Part shown: in pieces, positions 37,178 through 49,084 of the stretch
How positions within the stretch are numbered: the first letter of the stretch is position 1
Layout: the number at the start of each line of letters is the position of its first letter
Source: Bos javanicus
Taxonomy: Eukaryota > Chordata > Mammalia > Artiodactyla > Bovidae
DNA: 64,000 nucleotides
Direction: 5' to 3'
Assembly (NCBI RefSeq): GCF_032452875.1
Contig: NW_026893632.1
Coordinates: forward strand, 124,001-188,000
Notes under the pieces: model-generated
What the model saw: the letters and a program-made list of their open reading frames with translations, nothing else
The model's database searches: none
Told to the model about the DNA's origin: nothing
Program-made: the position numbers and the translations under genes

Positions 37178-37539
37178 GATACCGTGACTGAGCATGGACT
37201 GATCACATGACTATCATGTAGTGATCACGTGACTTAATGGCGCTGACCATGTGACTGATCATGCGCTGAGCATGTTTGCTATCATACACTGATCATGTGC
37301 CTCTGGAGGCAATAAACAAAGAGCTGAGTAGGCATGAATCAAACAGTCAGCAGGCAATATTCATGGAACTCAGCTGTGAGGAATCATGCTGCTCAGCTGG
37401 CAATAATCAAGCAGCTGATCAGGCAGGAATTACACAGCACAGCTGGCAATTGTCAAGCAGATGACAGGCAGGAATCATGCAGCTCAGCTGGCAATTGTCA
37501 AGCAGATGAGCAGACAGTAATCACGCAGCTCAGCAGGCC
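37178..37539 (+). repeat. Cassette A20 (AATATTC variant)
   Basis: GCAATATTCATGG replaces GCAATAATCATGG and CAGCTGATCAGG replaces CAGCTGAGCAGG. The first change removes a TAA and opens a second overlapping 69-codon frame (37334-37543). That frame exists only here and in A22 and is an accident of the substitution. Confidence 0.93.
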
Positions 37540-37939
37540 CTGATCACGTGACTGAGCATGCACTGTTCACGTGGCTGATCATACACTGATTACGTGATTG
37601 ATCATGCACTGATCACTTGGATATCATGCACTGATCCTGTGGCTGATCATACACTGTTCACGTGTCTGACCATGCACTGATCACGTGGCTGATCATACAC
37701 TGCTCACGTAACTGATCATGCACTGATCACGTAATTGATCATGCACTGATCACGTGGCTGATCATGCACTGAACAGGTGACTGATCATGCACTGATCACG
37801 TGACTGATCATGCACTGATCACGTGGCTATCATGCACTGCTCACGTGGCTGATCATGCAGTGATCACGCAGCTACCATGAACTGGACACATGACTGATCA
37901 TGCACTGATCACGTAATTGATCATGCACTGATCACCTGG
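37540..37939. repeat. A20-B10 spacer
   Basis: 664-bp spacing, with GATCCTGTGGC, GAACAGGTGAC and private CATGAACTGGAC near 37876. Confidence 0.88.
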
Positions 37940-38242
37940 CTTATCATGCATTCATCATGTGACTGATCATGTGCTGATCATGTTTGGTGTCACACACTGA
38001 TCATGTGCATCTGGAGGCAATGAACAAAGGGCTGAGTAGGCAGGAATCAGTCAGCAGGCTATAATCATGGAACTCAGCTCTGAGAAATCATGCTGCTCAG
38101 CTGGAAATAATCAAGTAGATGGCAGGCAGGAATTATGCAGCACAGGTGGCAATAGTCAAGGAGATGACAGGCAGGAATCGTACAGCTCACCTGGCAATTG
38201 TCAAGCAGATGAGCAGACAGTAATCACGCAGCTCAGCAGGCC
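37940..38242 (+). repeat. Cassette B10
   Basis: CAAAGGGCTG and CAGCTCACCTGGC, as B8 and B11. Its downstream flank reads GTGGCTG rather than the GTCGCTG of other core copies. Confidence 0.92.
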
Positions 38243-38809
38243 CTGATCACGTGACTGACCATGCACTGTTCACGTGGCTGATCACACACCTATCACGTGA
38301 CTGATCATGCACTGATCACGTGGCTATCATGCACTGATCACATGGCTGTTCATACACTGATCACGTGACTGATCATGCACTGATCACGTGGCTATCATGC
38401 ACTGATCACATGGCTGGTCATACACTGATCACGTGCCTGGTCATGCACAGATTACATGACTGATCATGCACTGATCACGTCACTATCATGCACTGGTCAC
38501 GTGGCTATCATGCACTGATCACGTGGCTATCATGCACTGATCACGTGGCTGATCATGCAATGATCACGTAGCTACCATGTACTGGTCACGTGACTGACCT
38601 TGCACTGATCACGTGGCTATCATGCACTGATCATGTGGCTGATCATACACTGATCACCTGCCTGGTCATGCACAAATCACGTGACTAATCATGAACTGAT
38701 CACGTAGCAATCATTCACTGATCACCTGGCTGATCATGCAGTGATCACGTGGCTATCATGCAATGATCACGTGGCTATCATGCACTGATCACGTGGCTGA
38801 TCATGCACT
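38243..38809. repeat. Short 23-mer tract B10-A21
   Basis: A reduced tract of CACACCTATC flank followed by the CACATGGCTG/GTGCCTGG series. It lacks about 91 bp present after B11. No gene. Confidence 0.86.
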
Positions 38810-39171
38810 GATACCGTGACTGAGCATGGACTGATCACATGACTATCATGTAGTGATCACGTGACTTAATGGCGCTGACCATGTGATTGATCATGCGTTG
38901 AACATGTTTGCTATCATACACTGATCATGTGCCTCTGGAGGCAATAAACAAAGAGCTGAGTAGGCATGAATCAAACAGTCAGCAGGCAATAATCATGGAA
39001 CTCAACTGTGAGGAATCATGCTGCTCAGCTGGCAATAATCAAGCAGCTGAGCAGGCAGGAATTACACAGCACAGCTGGCAATTGTCAAGCAGATGACAGG
39101 CAGGAATCATGCAGCTCAGCTGGCAATTGTCAAGCAGATGAGCAGACAGGAATCACGCAGCTCAGCAGGCC
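38810..39171 (+). repeat. Cassette A21
   Basis: Identical in type to A19 (GCGTTGAACATG, CTCAACTG), 2,968 bp away. Confidence 0.94.
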
Positions 39172-40145
39172 CTGATCACGTGACTGAGCATGCACTGTTC
39201 ACGTGGCTGATCATACACTGATTACGTGATTGATCATGCACTGATCACTTGGATATCATGCACTGATCACGTGGCTGATCATACACTGTTCACGTGTCTG
39301 ACCATGCACTGATCACGTGGCTGATTATGCACTGATCACGTGGCTGATCATGCCCTGATCATGTGGCTATCATGCACTGCTCACGTGGCTGATCATGAAA
39401 ACATCAAGTGGCTATCATGCACTTCTCACCTGGCTGGTCATGCAATGTTCACGTAGCTACCATTTACTGGTCACGTGACTGATCATGCACAGATCACGTA
39501 AATGATCATGCACTGTTCACGTGACTGATCATGTACTGATCACCTGACTGAACACGCACTGATCACGTGGCTATCATGCACTGCTCACGTGGCTGATCAT
39601 GCAATGATCACGTAGCAACCATGTACTGGTCACGAGACTGATCATGCACTGATCACGTAATTAATCCTGCACTGATCACCTGACTCATCATGCACTGATC
39701 ACGTGGCTGATCACACACGTATCACGTGACTGATCATGCACTGTTCAAGTGGTTATCATGCACTAATCACGTGCTATAATTCACTGATCACGTGGATATC
39801 ATGCACGGGTCACGTGGCTGATCACACACGTATCACGTGACTGATCATGCACTGATCACGTGGCTATCATGCACTGATCACGTGGCTATCATGCACTGAT
39901 CACGTGGCTGATCATGCAATGATCACGTAGCTACCATGTACTGGTCACGTGACTGATCTTGCACTGATCACGTGGCTGATCATACACTGATCACCTGCCT
40001 GGTCATGCACAGATCACGTGACTAATCATGAACTGATCACGTAGCAATCATTCACTGATCACCTGGCTGATCATGCAGTGATCACGTGGCTATCATGCTT
40101 GATCACGTGGCTATCATGCACTGATCACGTGGCTGATCATGCACT
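39172..40145. repeat. Decayed 23-mer tract A21-A22
   Basis: Copy of 36204-37177, including GCTTGATCACG. No gene. Confidence 0.87.
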
Positions 40146-40507
40146 GATACCGTGACTGAGCATGGACTGATCACATGACTATCATGTAGTGATCACGTGA
40201 CTTAATGGCGCTGACCATGTGACTGATCATGCGCTGAGCATGTTTGCTATCATACACTGATCATGTGCCTCTGGAGGCAATAAACAAAGAGCTGAGTAGG
40301 CATGAATCAAACAGTCAGCAGGCAATATTCATGGAACTCAGCTGTGAGGAATCATGCTGCTCAGCTGGCAATAATCAAGCAGCTGATCAGGCAGGAATTA
40401 CACAGCACAGCTGGCAATTGTCAAGCAGATGACAGGCAGGAATCATGCAGCTCAGCTGGCAATTGTCAAGCAGATGAGCAGACAGTAATCACGCAGCTCA
40501 GCAGGCC
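40146..40507 (+). repeat. Cassette A22 (AATATTC variant)
   Basis: Same private changes as A20, and the same accidental second open frame (40302-40511). Confidence 0.93.
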
Positions 40508-40907
40508 CTGATCACGTGACTGAGCATGCACTGTTCACGTGGCTGATCGTACACTGATTACGTGATTGATCATGCACTGATCACTTGGATATCATGCACT
40601 GATCCTGTGGCTGATCATACACTGTTCACGTGTCTGACCATGCACTGATCACGTGGCTGATCATACACTGCTCACGTAACTGATCATGCACTGATCACGT
40701 AATTGATCATGCACTGATCACGTGGCTGATCATGCACTGAACAGGTGACTGATCATGCACTGATCACGTGACTGATCATGCACTGATCACGTGGCTATCA
40801 TGCACTGCTCACGTGGCTGATCATGCAGTGATCACGCAGCTACCATGTACTGGACACATGACTGATCATGCACTGATCACGTAATTGATCATGCACTGAT
40901 CACCTGG
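40508..40907. repeat. A22-B11 spacer
   Basis: 664-bp spacing. GATCGTACAC near 40546 is private. Confidence 0.88.
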
Positions 40908-41210
40908 CTTATCATGCATTCATCATGTGACTGATCATGTGCTGATCATGTTTGGTGTCACACACTGATCATGTGCATCTGGAGGCAATGAACAAAGGGC
41001 TGAGTAGGCAGGAATCAGTCAGCAGGCTATAATCATGGAACTCAGCTCTGAGAAATCATGCTGCTCAGCTGGAAATAATCAAGTAGATGGCAGGCAGGAA
41101 TTATGCAGCACAGGTGGCAATAGTCAAGGAGATGACAGGCAGGAATCGTACAGCTCACCTGGCAATTGTCAAGCAGATGAGCAGACAGTAATCACGCAGC
41201 TCAGCAGGCC
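40908..41210 (+). repeat. Cassette B11
   Basis: Same type as B10, exactly 2,968 bp away. Confidence 0.92.
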
Positions 41211-41846
41211 CTGATCACGTGACTGACCATGCACTGTTCACGTCGCTGATCACACACCTATCACGTGACTGATCATGCACTGATCACGTGGCTATCATGC
41301 ACTGATCACATGGCTGTTCATACACTGATCACGTGACTGATCATGCACTGATCACGTGGCTATCATGCACTGATCACATGGCTGGTCATACACTGATCAC
41401 GTGCCTGGTCATGCACTGATCACGTGCCTGTTCATGCACTGATCACGTGGCTATCATGCACTGATCACATGGCTGGTCATACACTGATCACGTGCCTGGT
41501 CATGCACAGATTACATGACTGATCATGCACTGATCACGTCACTATCATGCACTGATCACGTGGCTATCATGCACTGATCACGTGGCTATCATGCACTGAT
41601 CACGTGGCTGATCATGCAATGATCACGTAGCTACCATGTACTGGTCACGTGACTGATCTTGCACTGATCACGTGGCTATCATGCACTGATCATGTGGCTG
41701 ATCATACACTGATCACCTGCCTGGTCATGCACAGATCACGTGACTAATCATGAACTGATCACGTAGCAATCATTCACTGATCACCTGGCTGATCATGCAG
41801 TGATCACGTGGCTATCATGCACTGATCACGTGGCTGATCATGCACT
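41211..41846. repeat. 23-mer tract B11-A23
   Basis: Longer version of 38243-38809 with four extra units and one fewer near the next cassette. No gene. Confidence 0.86.
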
Positions 41847-42208
41847 GATACCGTGACTGAGCATGGACTGATCACATGACTATCATGTAGTGATCACGTG
41901 ACTTAATGGCGCTGACCATGTGACTGATCATGCGCTGAGCATGTTTGCTATCATACACTGATCATGTGCCTCTGGAGGCAATAAACAAAGAGCTGAGTAG
42001 GCATGAATCAAACAGTCAGCAGGCAATAATCATGGAACTCAACTGTGAGGAATCATGCTGCTCAGCTGGCAATAATCAAGCAGCTGAGCAGGCAGGAATT
42101 ACACAGCACAGCTGGCAATTGGCAAGCAGATGACAGGCAGGAATCATGCAGCTCAGCTGGCAATTGTCAAGCAGATGAGCAGACAGGAATCACGCAGCTC
42201 AGCAGGCC
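41847..42208 (+). repeat. Cassette A23 (CTCAACTG, GAGCATG)
   Basis: Combines CTCAACTG with the GAGCATG lead-in, like A11 and A15. AATTGGCAAGC replaces AATTGTCAAGC, a private change. Confidence 0.93.
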
Positions 42209-43730
42209 CTGATCACGTGACTGAGCATGCACTGTTCACGTGGCTGATCATACACTGATTACGTGATTGATCATGCACTGATCACTTGGATATCATGCAC
42301 TGATCAAGTGGCTGATCATACACTGTTCACGTGTCTGACCATGCACTGATCACGTGGCTGATTATGCACTGATCACGTGGCTGATCATGCCCTGATCATG
42401 TGGCTATCATGCACTGCTCACGTGGCTGATCATGAAAACATCAAGTGGCTATCATGCACTTCTCACCTGGCTGGTCATGCAATGTTCACGTAGCTACCAT
42501 ATACTGGTCACGTGACTGATCATGCACAGATCACTTAAATGATCATGCACTGTTCACGTGACTAAGCATGTACTGATCACGTGGCTGATCATACACTGCT
42601 CACGTAACTGATCATGCACTGATCACGTGGCTGATCATGCACTGTTCACGTGTCTGACCATGCACTGATCACGTGGCTGATCATACACTGCTCACGTAAC
42701 TGATCATGCACTGATCACGTAATTGATCATGCACTGATCACGTGGCTGATCATGCACTGAACAGGTGACTGATCATGCACTGATCACGTGACTGATCATG
42801 CACTAATCATGTGGCTATCATGCACTGCTCACGTGGCTGATCATGCAGTGATCACGCAGCTACCATGTACTGGACACATGACTGATCATGCACTGATCAC
42901 GTAATTGATCATGCACTGCTCACGTGGCTGATCATGCAGTGATCACGCAGCTACCATGTACTGGACACATGACTGATCATGCACTGATCACGTAATTGAT
43001 CATGCACTGATCACGTGGCTCTCATGCACTGATCACGTGATTGCGCATGCACTGATCACGTACTTGTATGCACTGCTCACGTGCTATCATGCACTGATCA
43101 TGTGACTGATCATGCACTGATCACGTAGCTATCTTGCACTGATCACTTGGCTGATCATACACTCATCACGGGACTGATCGTGCACTGATTACGGCGCTAT
43201 CATGCATTGACTACATGACTCCTCATGCACTGATCACGTGGATGATCATGCACTGATCACGTGACTGACCATGCACTGATCACGTGCCTGGTCATGCACT
43301 GATCACGTGGCTATCATGCACTGATCACATGGCTGGTCATACACTGATCACGTGCCTGGTCATGCACAGATTACATGACTGATCATGCACTGATCACGTC
43401 ACTGATCATGCACTGATCACGTGGCTATCATGCACTACTCACGTGGCTGATCATGCAATGATCATGTAGCTACCATGTACCGGTCACGTGACTGATCATA
43501 CACCCTTCAGGTGACTGATCATGCACTGATCACGTGGCTATCATGCACTGATCATGTGGCTGATCATACACTGATCACCTGCCTGGTCATGCACAGATCA
43601 CGTGACTAATCATGAACTGATCACGTAGCAATCATTCACTGATCACCTGGCTGATCATGCAGTGATCACGTGGCTATCATGCAATGATCACGTGGCTATC
43701 ATGCACTGATCACGTGGCTGATCATGCACT
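42209..43730. repeat. Mosaic 23-mer tract with B excised
   Basis: Starts as an A-only tract (GAAAACATCAAG). Near 42580 it jumps to A-to-B spacer sequence (CATACACTGCTCACGTAAC). A 91-bp tandem duplication follows (42821-42911 and 42912-43002), and near 43015 it continues directly with B downstream flank (GGCTCTCATGC, GATTGCGCATGC). A further jump near 43275 leads to the GTGCCTGG series. No gene. Confidence 0.82.
42821..43002. repeat. 91-bp local tandem duplication
   Basis: Two adjacent copies starting TGCACTGCTCACG, each four units long with GCAGCTACC, TGGACACATGAC and GTAATTG. Other A-to-B spacers have this block once. Confidence 0.88.
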
Positions 43731-44047
43731 GATACCGTGACTGAGCATGGACTGATCACATGACTATCATGTAGTGATCACGTGACTTAATGGCGCTGAC
43801 CATGTGCCTGATCATGCGCTGAGCATGTTTGCTCTCATACACTGATCATGTGCCTCTGGAGGCAATAAACAAAGAGCTGAGTAGGCATGAATCAAACAGT
43901 CAGCAGGCAATAATCATGGAACTCAGCTGTGAGGAATCATGCTGCTCAGCTGGCAATAATCAAGCAGCTGAGCAGGCAGGAATTACACAGCACAGCTGGC
44001 AATTGTCAAGCAGATGAGCAGACAGTAATCACGCAACTCAGCAGGCC
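43731..44047 (+). repeat. Cassette A24, short form
   Basis: 317 bp, twin of A18 at 9,840 bp. Private changes are GTGCCTGATC in the lead-in and GCTCTCATAC. Confidence 0.94.
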
Positions 44048-44447
44048 CTGATCACATGACTGAGCATGCACTGTTCACGTGGCTGATCATACACTGATTA
44101 CGTGATTGATCATGCACTGATCACTTGGATATCATGCACTGATCATGTGGCTGATCATACACTGTTCACGTGTCTGACCATGCACTGATCACGTGGCTGA
44201 TCACACACTGCTCACGTAACTGATCATGCACTGATCACGTAATTGATCATGCACTGATCACGTGGCTGATCATGCACTGAACACGTGACTGATCATGCAC
44301 TGATCACGTGACTGATCATGCACTGATCACGTGGCTATCATGCCCTGCTCACGTGGCTGATCATGCAGTGATCACACAGCTACCATGTACTGGTCACATG
44401 ACTGATCATGCACTGATCACGTAATTGATCATGCACTGATCACCTGG
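44048..44447. repeat. A24-B12 spacer
   Basis: Spacing 619 bp, as A18-B9; TGCCCTGCTC near 44342 is private. Confidence 0.88.
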
Positions 44448-44751
44448 CTTATCATGCATTCATCATGTGACTGATCATGTGCTGATCATGTTTGGTGTCA
44501 CACACTGATCTTGCGCATCTGGAGGCAATGAGCAAAGAGCTGAGTATGCAGGACTCAGTCAGCAGGCTATAATCATGGAACTCAGCTCTGAGAAATCATG
44601 CTGCTCAGCTGGAAATAATCAAGTAGATGAGCAGGCAGGAATTATGCAGCACAGGTGGCAATAGTCAAGGAGATGACAGGCAGGAATCGTACAGCTCAGA
44701 TGGCAATTGTCAAGCAGATGAGCAGACAGTAATCACGCTGCTCAGCAGGCC
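44448..44751 (+). repeat. Cassette B12
   Basis: As B9, with GATCTTGCGC and AGGACTCAGTC as private changes. Confidence 0.92.
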
Positions 44752-45681
44752 CTGATCACGTGACTGACCATGCACTGTTCACGTCGCTGATCACACACCT
44801 ATCACGTGACTGATTATGCACTGATCACGTAATTGATCATGCACTGATCACGTGGCTGATCAAGCACTGATTACGTGGCTATCATGCACTGCTAACGTGG
44901 CTGATCATGAAATGATCACGCAGCTCCCATGTACTCGTCACGTGACTGATCATGCACTGATCATGTGGCTGATCATGCACTGATCACGTAACTGATCATG
45001 CACTCACGACGTGGCTATCATGCACTGATCACTTGGCTGGTAATACACTGATCACGCAGCTCCCATGTACTGGTCACGTGACTGATCATGCACTGATCAC
45101 GTGGCTATCATGCACTGATCACATGGCTGGTCATACACTGATCACGTGACTGATCATGCACTGATCACGTGGCTATCATGCACTGATCACATGGCTGGTC
45201 ATACACTGATCACGTGCCTGGTCATCCACTGATCACGTGCCTGTTCATGCTCTGATCACGTGGCTATCATGCACTGATCACATGGCTGGTCATACAGTGA
45301 TCACGTGCCTGGTCATGCACAGATTACATGACTGATCATGCACTGATCACGTCACTATCATGCACTGGTCACGTGGCTATCATGCACTGATCACGTGGCT
45401 ATCATGCACTGATCACGTGGCTGATCATGCAATGATCACGTAGCTACCATGTACTGGTCACGTGACTGATCTTGCACTGATCACGTGGCTATCATGCACT
45501 GATCATGTGGCTGATCATACACTGATCACCTGCCTGGTCATGCACAAATCACGTGACTAATCATGAACTGATCACGTAGCAATCATTCACTGATCACCTG
45601 GCTGATCATGCAGTGATCACGTGGCTATCATGCAATGATCACGTGGCTATCATGCACTGATCACGTGGCTGATCATGCACT
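44752..45681. repeat. 23-mer tract B12-A25
   Basis: Copy of 34912-35841, with GTCATCCACTG and CATGCTCTG near 45225-45252. No gene. Confidence 0.87.
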
Positions 45682-46043
45682 GATACCGTGACTGAGCATG
45701 GACTGATCACATGACTATCATGTAGTGATCACGTGACTTAATGGCGCTGACCATGTGATTTATCATGCGCTGAACATGTTTGCTATCATACACTGATCAT
45801 GTGCCTCTGGAGGCAATAAACAAAGAGCTGAGTAGGCACGAATCAAACAGTCAGCAGGCAATAATCATGGAACTCAACTGTGAGGAATCATGCTGCTCAG
45901 CTGGCAATAATCAAGCAGCTGAGCAGGCAGGAATTACACAGCACAGCTGGCAATTGTCAAGCAGATGACAGGCAGGAATCATGCATCTCAGCTGGCAATT
46001 GTCAAGCAGATGAGCAGACAGGAATCACGCAGCTCAGCAGGCC
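45682..46043 (+). repeat. Cassette A25, last core-type copy
   Basis: Lead-in GTGATTTATC and GAACATG, with CTCAACTG, GACAGGAATC and private GCATCTCAGC. Clean outer-type 23-mers begin immediately after it. Confidence 0.93.
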
Positions 46044-47019
46044 CTGATCACGTGACTGAGCATGCACTGTTCACGTGGCTGATCATACACTGATCACGTG
46101 ATTGATCATGCACTGATCACTTGGATATCATGCACTGATCACGTGGCTGATCATACACTGTTCACGTGTCTGACCATGCACTGATCACGTGGCTGATCAT
46201 GCACTGATCACGTGGCTGATCATGCACTGATCACGTGGCTATCATGCACTGATCACGTGGCTGATCATGCACTGATCACGTGGCTATCATGCACTGATCA
46301 CGTGGCTGATCATGCACTGATCACGTAGCTACCATGCACTGGTCACGTGACTGATCATGCACTGATCACGTAAATGATCATGCACTGATCACGTGACTGA
46401 TCATGCACTGATCACGTGACTGATCATGCACTGATCACGTGGCTATCATGCACTGATCACGTGGCTGATCATGCACTGATCACGTAGCAACCATGTACTG
46501 GTCACGTGACTGATCATGCACTGATCACGTAATTGATCATGCACTGATCACGTGGCTCATCATGCACTGATCACGTGGCTGATCACACACGTATCACGTG
46601 ACTGATCATGCACTGATCACGTGGCTATCATGCACTGATCACGTGCTATCATGCACTGATCACGTGGATATCATGCACTGATCACGTGGCTGATCACACA
46701 CGTATCACGTGACTGATCATGCACTGATCACGTGGCTATCATGCACTGATCACGTGGCTATCATGCACTGATCACGTGGCTGATCATGCAATGATCACGT
46801 AGCTACCATGTACTGGTCACGTGACTGATCATGCACTGATCACGTGGCTGATCATGCACTGATCACGTGGCTGATCATGCACTGATCACGTGACTGATCA
46901 TGCACTGATCACGTAGCAATCATGCACTGATCACGTGGCTGATCATGCACTGATCACGTGGCTGATCATGCACTGATCACGTGGCTATCATGCACTGATC
47001 ACGTGGCTGATCATGCACT
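46044..47019. repeat. Clean 23-mer tract A25-A26
   Basis: Same unit order as the decayed 36204-37177, but near-consensus: GATCACGTGATTG for GATTACGTGATTG, and canonical units in place of GAAAACATCAAG and GTTCAAGTGG. No gene. Confidence 0.9.
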
Positions 47020-47381
47020 GATACCGTGACTGAGCATGGACTGATCACATGACTATCATGTAGTGATCACGTGACTTAATGGCGCTGATCATGTGACTGA
47101 TCATGCGCTGATCATGTTTGCTATCATACACTGATCATGTGCCTCTGGAGGCAATAAACAAAGAGCTGAGTAGGCATGAATCAAACAGTCAGCAGGCAAT
47201 AATCATGGAACTCAGCTGTGAGGAATCATGCTGCTCAGCTGGCAATAATCAAGCAGCTGAGCAGGCAGGAATTACACAGCACAGCTGGCAATTGTCAAGC
47301 AGATGACAGGCAGGAATCATGCAGCTCAGCTGGCAATTGTCAAGCAGATGAGCAGACAGTAATCACGCAGCTCAGCAGGCC
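47020..47381 (+). repeat. Cassette A26 (outer)
   Basis: Outer lead-in GCGCTGATCATG with GTCAGCAGG, CTCAGCTGTG and GACAGTAATC; no difference from A2 seen. Confidence 0.94.
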
Positions 47382-47781
47382 CTGATCACGTGACTGAGCA
47401 TGCACTGTTCACGTGGCTGATCATACACTGATCACGTGATTGATCATGCACTGATCACTTGGATATCATGCACTGATCACGTGGCTGATCATACACTGTT
47501 CACGTGTCTGACCATGCACTGATCACGTGGCTGATCATACACTGCTCACGTAACTGATCATGCACTGATCACGTAACTGATCATGCACTGATCACGTGGC
47601 TGATCATGCACTGATCACGTGACTGATCATGCACTGATCACGTGACTGATCATGCACTGATCACGTGGCTATCATGCACTGATCACGTGGCTGATCATGC
47701 ACTGATCACGCAGCTACCATGTACTGGTCACATGACTGATCATGCACTGATCACGTAATTGATCATGCACTGATCACGTGG
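47382..47781. repeat. A26-B13 spacer
   Basis: 664-bp spacing, clean units; no difference from 2076-2475 seen. Confidence 0.9.
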
Positions 47782-48083
47782 CTTATCATGCACTGATCAT
47801 GTGACTGATCATGTGCTGATCATGTTTGGTGTCACACACTGATCATGTGCATCTGGAGGCAATGAACAAAGAGCTGAGTAGGCAGGAATCAGTCAGCAGG
47901 CTATAATCATGGAACTCAGCTCTGAGAAATCATGCTGCTCAGCTGGCAATAATCAAGTAGATGGCAGGCAGGAATTATGCAGCACAGGTGGCAATAGTCA
48001 AGCAGATGACAGGCAGGAATCGTACAGCTCAGCTGGCAATTGTCAAGCAGATGAGCAGACAGTAATCACGCAGCTCAGCAGGC
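47782..48083 (+). repeat. Cassette B13, core-like variants in the outer domain
   Basis: Carries the core marks GTAGATGGCAGG, GGCAATAGTC and CGTACAGC together with outer GGCAATAATC and CAAGCAGATG, and exits as AGGCACTG. It is flanked by clean 23-mers, so cassette type and 23-mer type are uncoupled here. Confidence 0.9.
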
Positions 48084-48722
48084 ACTGATCACGTGACTGA
48101 TCATGCACTGATCACGTGGCTGATCACACACTGATCACGTGACTGATCATGCACTGATCACGTGGCTATCATGCACTGATCACGTGGCTGATCATGCACT
48201 GATCACGTGACTGATCATGCACTGATCACGTGGCTATCATGCACTGATCACGTGGCTGATCATGCACTGATCACGTGGCTGATCATGCACTGATCACGTG
48301 GCTGATCATGCACTGATCACGTGGCTATCATGCACTGATCACGTGGCTGATCATGCACTGATCACGTGGCTGATCATGCACTGATCACATGACTGATCAT
48401 GCACTGATCACGTGACTGATCATGCACTGATCACGTGGCTGATCATGCACTGATCACGTGGCTATCATGCACTGATCACGTGGCTGATCATGCAATGATC
48501 ACGTAGCTACCATGTACTGGTCACGTGACTGATCATGCACTGATCACGTGGCTGATCATGCACTGATCACGTGGCTGATCATGCACTGATCACGTGACTG
48601 ATCATGCACTGATCACGTGACTGATCATGCACTGATCACGTGCAATCATGCACTGATCACGTGGCTGATCATGCACTGATCACGTGGCTATCATGCACTG
48701 ATCACGTGGCTGATCATGCACT
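48084..48722. repeat. Clean 23-mer tract B13-A27
   Basis: Near-consensus units, ending in GTGCAATC and the A lead-in. No gene. Confidence 0.9.
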
Positions 48723-49084
48723 GATACCGTGACTGAGCATGGACTGATCACATGACTATCATGTAGTGATCACGTGACTTAATGGCGCTGATCATGTGAC
48801 TGATCATGCGCTGATCATGTTTGCTATCATACACTGATCATGTGCCTCTGGAGGCAATAAACAAAGAGCTGAGTAGGCACGAATCAAACAGTCAGCAGGC
48901 AATAATCATGGAACTCAGCTGTGAGGAATCATGCTGCTCAGCTGGCAATAATCAAGCAGCTGAGCAGGCAGGAATTACGCAGCACAGCTGGCAATTGTCA
49001 AGCAGATGACAGGCAGGAATCATGCAGCTCAGCTGGCAATTGTCAAGCAGATGAGCAGACAGTAATCACGCAGCTCAGCAGGCC
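48723..49084 (+). repeat. Cassette A27 (outer)
   Basis: Has GGCACGAATC and ATTACGCAG, both of which create CpG relative to A2. Confidence 0.94.

Larger units (their letters stand above)
35842..38809. repeat. 2.97-kb HOR, copy 1 (2,968 bp)
   Basis: A19 (A-only tract), A20, the 664-bp spacer, B10 and a short tract; intervals 1336 and 1632 bp. Confidence 0.91.
38810..41846. repeat. 2.97-kb HOR, copy 2 (3,037 bp)
   Basis: Same order as copy 1 and 69 bp longer: about +91 bp (four units) near 41410-41500 and -22 bp (one unit) near 41815. Confidence 0.9.
6845..46043. repeat. Core domain: decayed 23-mers in nested HORs
   Basis: Units keep the outer domains' order but carry many substitutions, including CACATG and CATGTG in place of CACGTG, GGTCATAC in place of GATCATGC, and GATTACG in place of GATCACG. 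Cassette A lead-ins read GCGCTGAACATG or GCGCTGAGCATG (GCGTTGAACATG in two) rather than GCGCTGATCATG. Blocks of 1 to 6 kb are duplicated almost exactly, so the decay preceded several of the large duplications. Confidence 0.8.
43731..46043. repeat. 9,840-bp-spaced duplication, copy 2
   Basis: Collinear with 33891-36203 with only scattered differences. It ends at the right domain boundary. Confidence 0.9.

Noticed and set aside
37334..37543. 69-codon open frame with an ATG start in A20 (also 40302-40511 in A22)
   Set aside because: Open only because AATAATC became AATATTC and removed a TAA. The two copies are a recent 2.97-kb duplication, so conservation carries no weight.
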